Notes: generated by a model from the sequence alone, not told the origin. DNA of 64,000 nt from Phlebotomus papatasi (GCF_024763615.1 NC_077222.1:87792001-87856000); one strand, 5' to 3'. Shown: positions 34,406-46,138, counted from the first letter of the stretch. Translations and numbers: made by a program.

Positions 34406-35215
34406 ATGCCCAGATTGACTCGTTCTGGAGTGTTGGATGAAACCCTGGGAAGGCGTACCTCGCCTAACACTGTTATCTCAGCTCAAGCACCGAATGTTGG
34501 GGTAAAGGAGATCGAGCTCATGATTCCAGAATTCCATGGCATTGAATACGATGGGAAATTCCTGTTTGCTCGTGAATGGATCAACAAAATCGAAACTCTG
34601 GGTAAAGTTTACAAGTGGACATCCTCGCAAATGCTCTTGTATGCCTCTTTGAGAGTGAAAGGACCAGCGTAGAATTGGTTGGAAGCTGCAGAAGGCACCG
34701 TTGATTCTTGGGAAGTATTCAAGAGAGATTTGGAAGCTAACTTTCCGAAACACCTACGTGAATCGGAAGTTCATGAGAAGTTGAACGCCCGGAAGCGTCG
34801 CCCTAGCGAGACACTGGAGAAGTACTACCATGAGAAAGTGAAGATGGCTAGAAGAATTCACCTGGAAGACGAGACCATCAAGGAGTACCTTATCAAGGGA
34901 CATCCTAGTGCTGCGGATCGCAAGGTTCTGTGGACTTTGCCATCATGCAGCCTTCCACAATTTTTGCAACACATGTTGAAGGTTGAGGAAGATGGAGATT
35001 GCTCTGGTGAATCCAAGGTGTCTAGACGTTTTGCCGATAGGAACAGATCTAGCAACAGTTCGGGAAATTCTTCAACTTCTCAAGGCAAACAAACAGCGGA
35101 GTCGAATCCAAAGACGTCTAAAGATGGAAAACAAAATGAAGTCAGGGGTTCGGAGAATCGTCGCTGTTACCGTTGTAATGCGGTAGGTCACTTGAGAAGG
35201 AATTGCCAGAAATAA
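34406..35215 (+). pseudogene. gag: gag-like ORF with CCHC zinc knuckle, one in-frame stop
   Basis: From ATG 34406 the frame runs MPRLTRSGVLDETLGRR, then a capsid-like stretch with ELMIPEFHGIEYDGKF, REWINKIETLG and NWLEAAEGTVDSWEVFKRDL. A basic/Ser-rich linker follows, then the knuckle CYRCNAVGHLRRNC (CX2CX4HX4C) close to the C-terminus, stopping at 35213-35215. Gag proteins coat and package retrotransposon RNA. A TAG at 34670-34672 interrupts the same frame 88 codons in. Otherwise there is no frameshift over ~270 codons, so the stop is young, or is read through. No protease or reverse transcriptase follows. Confidence 0.85.
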
Positions 35216-35807
35216 AACTTCATGAGGATGGGATTCAGGGCGAAGTTTCATGAGAAAATTATTTCCTGAAGTTTGTAACTTTATCATTGTCTTTAATGCC
35301 ACTTAAATATTCGAATTTGAATTATTGAGGATGTTAGGGTGACATTGATGGAAATAAAGAGTTGATTCAGAGTCAAAATATGTTCTATTTTGGGACTCTG
35401 GCAGATCGAATTATTGATCTGGTCAGCCTAGCAACACACGGGCTGGTCAAAGAAGATATCTAACCCATGCAACAATTTGAGGTTATATCTTTTCAGAATT
35501 TGGCGCCGGACAACACAAGGGAAAGAGCTCCAACAGGCCTGGACAGTACACGGATTTTGTGTGCTGGACAAGTGATGCGGAAAATCGGTTGCAATAACCG
35601 GCATCACTGGTAAAGCTGGAAAATGATGCGGAAAATCAGTTTTGCTGGATACAGAGGCAATAACTGGCATCATTGTTCACTTCAGTCGTGAATTTTGCGA
35701 CTGGTCTGCATTGTTCTTTGCTTGAATTATGAGTTTCTCGACTGTTAATTTTTGTTGCGCTCAAAGTCGAATAAACTAAATTTAATTTAACGTAATGTGC
35801 CAATACC

Positions 35808-35826
35808 GTTGCCAGGGGACGGCAAC
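35808..35826 (+). promoter_or_regulatory. Conserved stem-loop upstream of the 3' LTR (element 2)
   Basis: GTTGCC...GGCAAC forms a 6-bp stem around a 7-nt loop, 18 nt before the 3' LTR. It matches the hairpin at 29811-29829 in size and position while most of the two interiors differ. Function is inferred only from conservation. Confidence 0.5.
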
Positions 35827-35844
35827 ACGTCAGGAATGGCCGAA

Positions 35845-36152
35845 TGTAGAACAATGCATAACAGATTCGATGAAATTTATTAAAGTTCCCATTAGAGTAG
35901 CATAATTAATACTTGAGCCATCATCGTATCTGTGCTCGCTGGGATAGAAGCCGTCACTTAAGGTGTTGACGTCTTGAGGGGAGCTGTGCGCACGTCCTTT
36001 TCTATCAGTCAGTCTATCGTTGCCTTTTGGTGAGTGCAGTGGGTTTGCGCAGGGGTTTAGCTCTCCAATGGGTAACGATAATTCTCCCGCGAGTATCGGA
36101 ATTTGCGTGGTGGCTCATCGCGTTTTAATCTCTTTCAATTATCCTTTCTTCA
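35845..36152 (+). repeat. 3' LTR of LTR element 2
   Basis: It is 308 bp, matching 33232-33539 with one visible difference, and is followed by GATT. The dispersed repeat resumes directly after (GATTTGGTAAAATTTGG), matching the intact junction CGATTTGGTTAAATTTG at about 36618. Confidence 0.92.
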
Positions 36153-37030
36153 GATTTGGTAAAATTTGGATTTTTTGGAAAGATATAGAAAATTCTGAAC
36201 CCGACTACATCGGTCATAATCGGTGATGAATCGGGAAAGTAACGGTAATAGCTCTGTTTAAAAAAAAACTGTTTTTCGCACTTTTTCAGTCTTTTGACCC
36301 ATATAAAATTCAAACGGTAAGAGATATCAACTTCCGGTTTTCGATGACCCCTCCTCAAATGACATTATCTCATACCCAACCTTTTTATTTCCCTCCTCCC
36401 CTTTCATACGTTCCCTATCCCCCAAAAATTGGTCGGAAATGAGGTTTTCCCAATTTTGCAAAAAATTGGCCCAAGCTTTTGGAATGATTTTTGGATATGT
36501 TTTAGAGCTGGTCCCAGGCGAACATTTCGCCCAAATATACCTATGACCGGAAAATTCGCTATTTTTAATTATTGAAGGTCAAAGGTCAATCACTTTGGAA
36601 GGCTAATGTTTCAACCGATTTGGTTAAATTTGAATTTTTTGAAAAAGTATTGCAATTTCGAACCCGGTTGCATTGTCTTCATCGGTAATGAACCGGTTAA
36701 GTACCGTTTTTTGTATAATTTTACATCCCCAATAATTGAAATTCCCTAAAATTAATGTTTTTTTTGGGTTTTCTCAAAATGGCCCAAGCTTTTTCAATAA
36801 TTTTTGGATATGTTTTAGAGCTAATCCAGGCGAAAATTTCGCCTAAACATACCTATGACCGGAAAATTCGCCATTTTGAATTATTGAAGGTCAAAGTCAA
36901 CTACATATGAGGGCTTGCTTTTCAACCGGTTTAGTTAAATTTGGATTTTTTGAAAAAGTATTGCAATTTCGAACCCGGTTGCATCGTTCCTCATCGGTAA
37001 TGAACCAGTTAAGTATCGATTTTTTGATTT

Positions 37031-40000
37031 TCAAATGCTTTTGTGATTTATAAATCAATTTGATCTCTAGTAAATCAGTGATACGAAAAGGTTATGTAAA
37101 AAACTAATTCACGGTGAGCTCTATCTCGTGAGTTCGAGCATTCCACAAAGCTGCGACGCTTTGCCATCTCTTTTTCTGAAGAGAATTACATAAATTTGCT
37201 CCTTGACTCTTCTAGAATGTTACTCTTTAGTGAAAATTCTGTGGATATAATTTGGAAACTTCTTAAATACAAGAAAAATACGCGAGCGTAAAATGCATCT
37301 ATTGGAAGCAAATTAATCCAAATGGAGACAAGGGAAAGTTTCTAATTGGAGACAAACAGTGTAAGTGAAACCGCGACAAAAGGCTTCCAAAACCTTTTTG
37401 AGTTGCCCCTGAGTGCAGGATTTGTTCTATTCCTGGTCTTTTCTCTTTTCCCATCTAAAACAATAAGAAATCTCTCTAAAAAAAATCATATTTCTGGGAT
37501 TTCCTATTGGAGCATTTGCAGACACTTCAGAAAAACCCTTTTTGTTCACGAAATAGGTAATTATTTCATTTGAAAACTTCACGTACCGTTAACAATAAAG
37601 ATTAGCACTGAATTTAAGTAAAATTAGCCAGAAATATGACATAAATGTTAAACAACACGAATAAACAAGAAACAAATCACTTTATTGTGTTTTTCATTGG
37701 AAAACATGGTCGATCAATGAAAAATTCGATGGTGAAAAGGTACACTTTTAATTTGTCTGAGAAATTAACAAATTAAAATTTGTGAATATGGATGGATTTT
37801 CGCTTTATTTGGAGCAAAATCAACTAAATACTGAAACTGTGGTATAGAAAATATATAAATATAATAATTTAGTACTGTATTTATCGTGAAAACAATGGCG
37901 TTTCCATTTAGAGTAGCGAAAAATTTCCATTTGGAGTAGGTTTTGATTTAACTTAATTTACCCTAGTTTGATAATTTTGAATAAGTTTTACGAATGTGTC
38001 AAAAAACTTTTGGCCGACGAAAAATGATCAATTTTGGGAAAGCATTTTTTTTTAAATTAAACAAAATTATTCTTTTTTAAATACGTAAATCACATCTATG
38101 GATTACAGGCAACGCATTTTCAAAAAGGAACATTTTAAAATGGTTTTTTTCTATAATTTTTTCCATCTGGTATCTCGAACATGGATCTGTCAAGAAACTT
38201 ATGGCCGATATTGTATAACATTATTGCGATATTTTCCTCCCGTACCAAGATATTTCCCTCTTGGCTTTTCTTCAGTGAAATGGAGTGAGTACTGTAAAGC
38301 TCCTGGATTCTATTTAATAATTTTCACAGAAAATGTTCCAACCGGGGGCTCTGCTTGAGAGATATTGGTCCATATTCCACTCGAATGGACCTTCAAGAGA
38401 GCTTTGTAACTTGAGGAAATAATTGCCTGTTTCCTGCAGGTCATTCGGGCTTTTCTCCATCTCCTTTCCCAAATCATTACACATGTGGGCTACTACTGGA
38501 GTGGACTTTATAGGTTCAGAAAAGGGACAATTCGAGAGGAGCTTTCAGTTAATTCTGGCAAAGGTTATAATGGAAATTTGATGTTGATGATAAAGAAATT
38601 TCTTTCAGAATTGTCCTTTCGAGATTGACTATCGCTCTTTCAGGATATCCGAAACATTACTAAGACACGACAGATATCACATTTACTGGACGTGTCGTTT
38701 TCTCCACAACGAGCGAAAAGTTCTCCAGTATTGCTAATTTAATTGAGCTTAATTAAAGTTTTGCTGTAACACAATTCATCCTCTTACAATATCCATTTCA
38801 ATGAGATATTCATGTCATTTAATTTGACTATGCTATACTCTCTCTCTCTCAGGGAAAACTTCGCGATGCAATTTCCCTTGTAGATTCTTTGGAAAAAATA
38901 ACACCCAGAACTGCTTAGTTGGAAATTTCATTAAAGGTTGGATGAAATTTTAGTTTATTTGGAATGCCTGGCAATTTTCCTATGTTCCAGAGGGTTCTTC
39001 TCTCTCATGTCTATTATCTTCAATCGCTGGTGAAAAATATCCTTGTGAAAGCTAACTGAAAGCTCACCAGAAGTTCTTCCATTTGGTATAAATTTAAGAA
39101 GAGTACGATGCGGTGAAAGAGAACAAAAAGAGAGAAATAGGAAACGAAAATTCTTATGTATATTTATGAATTTTCTCTCTTTCCATCTTGATATTTAATT
39201 TCCTCATGTGTGGTATGTATTTTGCCAGCTGAAGAATGTTCTTGAGAGAACCAAGGCAGGAAAAAAAAACGAAGAACTAACATCGCTTGAAATGAATCAA
39301 TCACTTTTTTCTCACACTCTTCCCTTCAATGTAACATACGCAAGTTTCATGTTTTTTTCCAGAACTGAGTGAAAGCTCCAGTGAAAGCTTCAAGGAATCA
39401 TTTTTCACTTTTCCTTCCTTTTGATTGATTGTGTTGTTATTGTTATTGGTTTTTATTGACTATGCAGCAACAAATTACACTCTTTTTCAATTCAATTGAA
39501 TTGTTACATTTCCGCGGAGGAAACCTGAAGCACCTCTCAAAAAGCTCTATGAAAAACCATGGGAATGGAAATTGGATTCAATTTATGACGCCAAAAAGAG
39601 TTTGGAAAATTAAATCAAATGAACCGAATGCAATTCGTATTTATACTATATGATAAATATTGCAGCATTCTTGTCTTTTTTTAGCCAGCTGCAAGAGAAT
39701 GCAAACGAATAATCTGCGGAGAAAGCACAAAAAAAAGCTCAATTGAGAGCATCCAATGAGAATTTCAACCATTTCGCTGATTCTGTTTGCTTTTTTCTTT
39801 GTCAGGGAAAAACACAAGGAGCAATTTGATCATTTTCCGCTGTTTCCCATGCCATTAGCTTGGAACCTCCTAAAGAAAAAAAAGCCCAACAGATAATCAT
39901 TATGGAAACACTGCTCGGATATTCCCGTATTCTTCTTGCCAATTTTCTCAATTTATTATATAATATAAATTCTGGCTTCTAACCACTAGAGCAAACCAAT

Positions 40001-40495
40001 ACAAAACTAAAAAATTAAATTAGGTTTTATTCAAAATACTTGTGCAAAATAATTGTGCAACAATATAGATCTAATATAGATAGGGAGCTTTTGGATTATG
40101 ACAATCAATATTTATTGGTATAATTTTACTCAAATACCATACAGGATGCTGTACACTTCGTGACGGGATATGAAAGCTTATTAATACGACACAATTACCA
40201 AAACATGAAAATGGTTTTAATAACCATTGTTGTACCGTTGATAATAATATTCGACCCAAATATTCCTGAACATAAATTGTTGGGGAGGAAAAGTACAGAA
40301 CATAATCAATATTCGATTGGTGTTTAGGTTTTGCAATCAAAATCATTGCAAATCCGTTGATGAAATTATAAGAATGATTTGATTTCGGAAATAGAAAAAG
40401 CTCGAACCTGATCTCCTAAAATGCACGTTAACAAACATTTGTTTCTTTTTTTTTAGAAAAACAATCAGTTATTTTAATTTTGTTAGAGGAAACTG
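37031..40495. other. No gene seen
   Basis: AT-rich, with scattered ORFs below 90 codons on both strands. A GAGTTCGAGCATTCC stretch at about 37130 recurs in eroded form near 43740 and belongs to an undefined dispersed repeat, not a tRNA gene. A short TCTCTCTCTC tract lies near 38837. No coding feature can be supported. Confidence 0.4.
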
Positions 40496-40661
40496 GGGCA
40501 CCACCAAACACGGGGTAGCACCAAACACTGCAATTTTTTAATAGGATATTCGACTTCAGAGAACAAGACTTGTGGAAATTTTTAGGCATTATAGGGATGC
40601 TTGTCCACTGAAGAAATGGTCGAGATAGTCCAAATGTCCCTGGCGGTGCCCCAGTTTCCTC
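40496..40661. mobile_element. MITE (GAGGAAACTGGGGCACCACC termini), second copy
   Basis: TA at 40494-40495 and 40662-40663 flank GAGGAAACTGGGGCACCACC and, inverted, GAGGAAACTGGGGCACCGCC. ATGGTCGAGATAGTCCAA also pairs with the copy at 2902-3024, which carries CTTGGACTATCTCGACCAT. It is 166 bp. Confidence 0.85.
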
Positions 40662-40893
40662 TATTATCGAAAATGTTAAAAATTATACGTAGTGAATGAT
40701 GTTGATTGACAGGAAAAGAAATAAGCACAAAAGTTGTTTAAAAATTTAGATAATATGCTTAAAAGTCGTACGACTATTCTTTACTAAAAATGTATTTCTA
40801 CTGAATTGTCTGTACAAAAAGGTTTTCGACATTCTTATAATGTATGTCTCAAATACAACCATATTAATTTTTCATAATCATGATATATATCTA

Positions 40894-41129
40894 AACCAAC
40901 CCCCTGGCAAGTTGCCTGAAATTTGAAGTCACTTTTTCATACTTCGATTTAAATTTATATGGGAATTTTTTTGCACTCTTGATACTTTTCCGTATGGAGG
41001 GATAAATATACTAAATTTTTGTTTAAATAAATTTTTTCCTCGGAGCACTGTGAGCTGAGTTCGAGATCAATTTAGGAATTGGCTTCAAATAGCTCCATAT
41101 AAAAAGGCCAACTTGCCAGGCGCTTGATC
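40894..41129. mobile_element. MITE (CCTGGCAAGTTG termini)
   Basis: Left AACCAACCCCCTGGCAAGTT and right AACTTGCCAGGCGCTTGATC are inverted, with TA on both outer sides. The inner part is diverged. It is about 236 bp, with borders good to a few bases. Confidence 0.6.
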
Positions 41130-41767
41130 TAAACAAATATAATGTAGTTATTTAATTTTATCGATTTTATATTTTAATTTAGTTTTTATATTGATATACT
41201 TTTTACTGACCGAACTCAAAGAGAGAGCAGATATTCCACCCCATTATCCTTACAGAAACTCAAAAAATAAAGACGTCTCGAAAAAAATTCAATTGACATT
41301 TTGATTTTTTATTCTAAGTATTTTTTGGAATAATAATAGAATTTTGTTTTTTAGGCTGGAAATACGTGTAATTCCACTCAATAAATTTAGAACTAGTTTA
41401 TTTATTTTTAATCAATTTAACGTTAATATCTCTTAATAATTTTATTTTTAACTATAATTTTTTAATTAAGTTCCATTATTATAAAGTTTTACATTAATTT
41501 CTGCTGAAATATCGTGGGGAAAATGTTTGATGAACAAAAATAAAGGAAAAATTAATATCTTTAAGATGATAAATCTTTAGAACTAAGAAAAAGAAAAAGG
41601 CTCTATCAGATAATTCTCAAATTTGCCAATATATCTGCCACACATAACACTTAAGGTACTCCAAGAGTCGAAATTATTATTCTGTTATTGGAAGCCAAAA
41701 GATCTTTTAGCCTCTAACTGTGTTGCTTTTCAGTAGAAAAAAGGACTTTTCCGTCGAAATTTATGTA
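41130..41767. other. AT-rich, no gene seen
   Basis: Very AT-rich. The only item of note is GAACTCAAAGAGAGAGCAG at about 41214, shared with 32878. Confidence 0.4.
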
Positions 41768-42175
41768 AGGGAAGAGCACCAGCGATCGGCAGTGTTCCTC
41801 GGATCGTCAAGTTATTGTCATATTATTGCACCAATTAAAATGAACTTTTAAAATTATTAGACACTTTTTAACATTTAATTCTTACAAGAATACAGTGTAT
41901 TAGTGTAGATTTAATTTATAAAACCAATTTTCCGTGAGTCATCTGATTAAATTCGTGACGATCCGAGGTACAGAGTACACAGTAGCAATTACATCTACAT
42001 ATTTTTTATTAATTTATTGCAAAATTTTAAAGTTCAAACGGATAGATATAGTTAAATGGATCACTAATATACCGAATTAGCATACACAAAAATACCAAAT
42101 AGTATTTTGAGGCTTATATTTTCAACTAAATATCGAGTATGTCTCTTAACATTCCGATCCAGGGTACTTTTCCCT
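41768..42175. mobile_element. TIR element, ~408 bp (AGGGAAGAGCACC termini)
   Basis: TA at 41766-41767 and 42176-42177 flank AGGGAAGAGCACCAGCGATC and, inverted, AGGGAAAAGTACCCTGGATC. A second inner inverted pair is CCTCGGATCGTCA / GTGACGATCCGAGG. No ORF. Confidence 0.65.
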
Positions 42176-44062
42176 TATTTAATTTATTTATTGAAGTTAT
42201 GTGCTTATGGTTTTGTCTCAAAATCGTATTTGTAAATGACCGTGGGTCATCGTGACAACAACAATTCGATCAGCATAAGATGTTTGGCTCTATTTCCGTG
42301 GTTAGTTTTCAGACAATAAACAAGGAAATCAAAACCAATCTTTTATTCAAAAAATATAACTTAGAAACTCTCAAATTACGTTAATGGCCCATTTTTTAAT
42401 TTCTCCTTGGCCTGCTTGGCCAATAATTCAATTTATATCTCTAATTACGATATTTAGCATTAATTAACTCTCCATTTTATTGTTAGAACTTTCCAGAGGA
42501 AGCAGTAATAATATCCCTTGATTTTTCACCCCCAAAAATTTCCATCTTCCATCCCCCAAGGACCACTTTTCTCAACAAATCTTCTCATTTAAGACGATTT
42601 CTGAGAAATGGCGATATGATGTTTGCCCTTCTTTCCATCCGTTTTTTACCACGCCGAGAGCTCAAACGATTAGAGATAGAGACATGGGACCTTAAAGGGA
42701 CCCACTCATAAGTCGATCCTGGGACCATAAACGTTACGTGTGATTTTTTTTTTTTTCATTTTTTGGTTGTACAAGGACTGTTGAGTCTAGAGAAGATAGA
42801 GGGAGAAAGCCCGACCTGACGAAGACTCTTCTAAGCCAACGGTACCAATCACTGTTCAGCTAGGGTGGTGACTTTGAGGGGTGTTTAACGGTGGCGGCTA
42901 ACTTCTAAGTTACGATATCGGTATAATTTTAGATGGTTTTGTGAGTGCTCGACGAGTTATTACGGTTCTTCACCAGTGAAGCTAAGAGGATGCTAGATTC
43001 CTGATTCTCTCTTGGAATGGGTAATAGGGGCTCATTCCCGGAGACAAGCGATGAAGGGTGCACCAGGATGTTATTGTTTGGGACTGTAGCATCTGAGCTA
43101 CAGAATATGTTTTAGAGGTTGCTTAGGCAGACATTTCGTCCTTATACGGAAATACCGTTGAATCATCAGTAGCAATTTTTCAAGGTTAAATGTTTAAAAG
43201 GCTCTAGGTCTAGGGTGTGGATTTCTCACCCGAATGATATAACGTTTAAGCTAGTTGGAAAGGTCTTGGTAATTCCGATAAAACTAAACCGTTTCCTATC
43301 AGATATAAAGCAGTAATGAACCGATTCATAACCGACAACTCAGTTTTATCCGAAAATCAATTATACTACTTCTAAAGAATTTTAAGCAATGCTTAAGAAT
43401 CGGTAAACAGAAAATTTTGCGAAAGTACCTTTGAATTATAGCGCTTATTAAAATAAGTTTTATTAAAGAGCTGACTTTGAATCTTCGCTGAAAAATCATT
43501 TTACTTGCAAGTAGGGGGAAGTTCGGCTACACTGAGCTAGGACAACTTTGAAAATGCAATTTTTCGCATATTTATAAAGGAGGTTGAACTTGAACCTAGT
43601 CATAGTTTAATCTAGATCTTTAATTGTTTTTTCTATTTCAAATACATAACATTAAGGCTTAACGGCCTTTGAAAATACGCGAAATAAATAGCGTCTTCAG
43701 TGTAGCACCGGCCCAATATAGTCCAACCTCTATTAAGTTACGAGTTCGAGCACTTAACAAAGGCTGGTAAGCTTTGTCAACCCCTTTATTTTTACTTTCA
43801 ATTTTTCTCAAAATACTGTCCAATCTACAATACATATTAATTTGTTTTAGAAATAGCATTCCTACAACTTTTTTATTCATTTTACATAAATTATCAAATT
43901 TTTGTGAATTTCGTCAATTTTCCGAAAAAAATTGTTAAAAAGTAATTTCCCTTCCATATCAAAATTCATTGAAGAGCAAATGAAATAAATTACAAATAAA
44001 AATTTAATAGGTGGCGTTTACTATTTAATAATGCGATCGGTTGCGATAAGTTATCGGAGAAG
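42176..44062. other. No gene; includes a GC-richer anonymous block and a dispersed-repeat copy
   Basis: 42640-43110 is GC-richer without ORFs. About 43120-43340 is an eroded copy of the 32940-37030 repeat (ATATGTTTTAGAGGTTGC, CAGACATTTCGTCC). A half MITE of the GGGGGAAGTTCGGCTACACT type lies at about 43514. The minus-strand ORF at 43659-43880 overlaps these and is not convincing. Confidence 0.4.
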
Positions 44063-44407
44063 ATCTCAGTGGCGCAATACGCGAGACCGTTGGGTCTTGG
44101 GCAGATGAGATCTTTGACTCGACCTGCAAAGTTGTGAGTTCGAGTCCCGTCCTGTGCAAGCAACTGAATGTCATGAAAAAATATTTTCACAGTGATAAAA
44201 CGTAATAATAATTAAAAATAATAAGTAAGTTAGCGGAAGGTGTATCTTGAGGATTCTGAGGAATATTTGAGGAGTAGTTAAATAAAATTCATCTTCTCAA
44301 AATAAAAGTGTTCTAAGTGCAGTTCCTGCATGTCTAGAAATCCCCTTGCGGGAAGGCCTTGTTGCTTCATGGAATGTTGTGTCAGCATTATTATTATTAT
44401 TATTATT
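44063..44407 (+). mobile_element. tRNA-derived SINE with (ATT)n tail
   Basis: ATCTCAGTGGCGCAATACGC (A-box-like, 44070-44081), then GTTGGGTCTTGGGC and B box GAGTTCGAGTCCC at 44136-44148, then a non-tRNA body (CACAGTGATAAAACGTAATA), ending in ATTATTATTATTATTATTATT-type repeats at about 44388-44407. A minus-strand copy of the head lies at 23850-24001. The body is about 345 bp. Clear target duplications were not found. Confidence 0.78.
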
Positions 44408-45816
44408 AAGTACAGTTCCTTTGTATCAGCATTTGTTACTGACGACGTATCATGACGCGAGGTTTGATATTATTGCAAATACAATCGAATGACGATCTTC
44501 ATAATAACTATAAAAGGACTCGGAAAGCCATTATTAAAGTAGATTTTAGTATTATAGGTTGTGTAAGAAGTTGTTGTTTAGACTTTGAATTCGAAAGTTT
44601 GGAATTATCTCCCATAGTAACTGAGGAACGTTTAAAATCAGCTGCTAAAGTATTAAAGAGATATTAGTCCGAACTTTATGATTAAGAATTCAATTCCACA
44701 AGTGTAAGATACATCTCAATCCCCCCAATCTTAACAGTACTTACAAATAATTTAAACCTTTCAAGCTACAATATCACAATTGTAAATCAAGAAACTCTAG
44801 TATTATTCAGCAGTTGAACAACATTCTAAGCTCACATCACCCCAATCACCCTTTTGTAGTACCCCCATTGGAATAATTAACCCTTAGAAAAGCAATATCG
44901 GTTTAATGCATGGACTCCTCCCTAATGATGAACCAATCAGATGCACGTGTGGATAGCATTTCACGATATTAAAATTATTATACAGCCTTTCCATGTGGTT
45001 AATTAAATGCAAATTATGCTTCATTAAACTGTGTGTTTTGTAATTGTTTTCACAACATCAGCCTCCCTAACATTTGTATAATAGGGTCGATGTAGAAATT
45101 GAGCATTCACTTGTGAATTCAAAACTATATGAGCACTCGTACCAAAATCACCTCAGAGATGGAATTAAATTTTAATTTTACCCATTAAATACAGCATTTT
45201 CATAGTGGACCATCCGATGCCTCATTTTGTCCATCGATACTGTGGCAAATTGGAAAATTTTATTGTTCAATTTTAGCGAACCTATTGAAAAATCACAAAC
45301 AATTCACCCATGTTTTTCCCAAGCTCACAGGAAAATTCTCCCTCATGTGTTTAATATTGCACTTTCATGGGTCAAGGGAAGGGGACTATTTTATTAATTA
45401 TTGCGTTCAACATCATGGAGATACTTTCAGTGGTGATATTGGAGGTTATGTAATATGGGGGTTAGGGGTGTTCAAAGTAAATATTTTATGCATTCAATAT
45501 TTTGTTCTCATTTTGTGCTGATTCATTGTTTGGACTGTGTGAATATTTTCACAGGGATATTATCCTTGCTCAGCATCCCTTCTTTTATTTTCCATTTGGT
45601 CCTTTGAGAGAGCAGAAATGGTAAAATACCCGACTTTTTAAAACTATACTCATTTTTTTCCTTTGTATTAAAAAATGTTAATAATATAGAAAACTAATAC
45701 CTACTCGAAATACTGATTATTTTAAAATTAGGAAAATTCAATTATATAGTGTCGATGAACTATCTCTAAACCGTACGATCTTATTGTCGTCGTTTTTTAA
45801 CGGCACTGTAGGTGTA
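44408..45816. other. No gene seen
   Basis: AT-rich. ORFs at 44452-44667 and 45285-45521 have no recognised motif or splice context. Confidence 0.4.
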
Positions 45817-46138
45817 GGGAGAAGTCGGGCACTTTTGAAAGGGGGGCACCTTTGGAATTTGGATTTTTACCTATTTTTAAATAAAATTGAGCCTTATGCC
45901 CAACGCATAATAACCTTTGTTTAGTAAACATGTTTTTGACATTTCAATGAGAGTGAGTGAGATCTAGATCTAAATTTTGAAAATATGTTTACAAATAAAA
46001 GTTATTGTGCGCTGGTCATTATCGTGGTATAATTTAAGTGCACAAACAGATCGAGAATCTAAGTTATATCACGATAAAGCTCAATATTATTTAGAAATAG
46101 GTGAAAAATCCCAATTTCAGAGGTACCCCACTTCCCCC
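45817..46138. mobile_element. MITE, GGGGGAAGT family, split by a TTA-flanked MITE
   Basis: TA at 45815-45816 and 46139-46140. Termini GGGAGAAGTCGGGCAC and, inverted, GGGGGAAGTGGGGTACC. Its interior matches the copies at 2.1-2.5 kb (TTTTTACCTATTTTTAAATA, CAGATCGAGAATCTAAGTTA). The middle is interrupted by the 122-bp element at 45897-46018. Without it the copy is about 197 bp. Confidence 0.85.
45897..46018. mobile_element. 122-bp MITE with TTA target duplication, nested
   Basis: TTA at 45894-45896 and 46019-46021. Termini TGCCCAACGCATAATAAC and, inverted, TGACCAGCGCACAATAAC. The arms continue TTTGTTTAGTAAACATGTTT / AAATATGTTTACAAATAAAA. The centre is TTTCAATGAGAGTGAGTGAG ATCTAGATCT. The 3-bp duplication and different ends set it apart from the TA families. 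Confidence 0.88.

Larger units (their letters stand above)
33232..36152 (+). mobile_element. LTR retrotransposon with gag only (non-autonomous, gypsy-like)
   Basis: Two 308-bp LTRs (33232-33539, 35845-36152) start TGTAGAACA and end CTTTCTTCA, with the 4-bp duplication GATT on both sides. I see one base difference (A/G within GTCTTRAGGGGAG), so the insertion is recent. The 2.3-kb interior has a leader, one gag-like ORF with a CCHC knuckle and ~630 bp of non-coding sequence before the 3' LTR. No pol. This is the architecture of gag-only non-autonomous elements (TR-GAG type). The leader motif and the pre-LTR hairpin are shared with the element at 24484-30132. Confidence 0.9.
32940..37030. repeat. 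Array of a dispersed ~300-460 bp repeat, split by LTR element 2
   Basis: Three units share GGTAAGAGATATC, GCCCAAGCTTTTTC, GGATATGTTTTAGAGCT, AACATTTCGCC, ACCTATGACCGGAAAATTCG, ATTATTGAAGGTCAA, CCGATTTGGTTAAATTTG and AATTTCGAACCCGGTTGCAT in the same order. GCCCAAGC anchors fall at 33081, 36469 and 36782; without the LTR insertion the spacing is about 463 and 313 bp. Further single copies lie near 43120-43340 and, inverted, 54610-54880, so it is a dispersed family rather than a pure satellite. No coding capacity was seen. Confidence 0.8.

Noticed and set aside
37120..37170. GAGTTCGAGCATT resembling a tRNA B box
   Set aside because: There is no A box at the right distance and no cloverleaf; the same words recur in eroded form near 43740, so it is a dispersed repeat.
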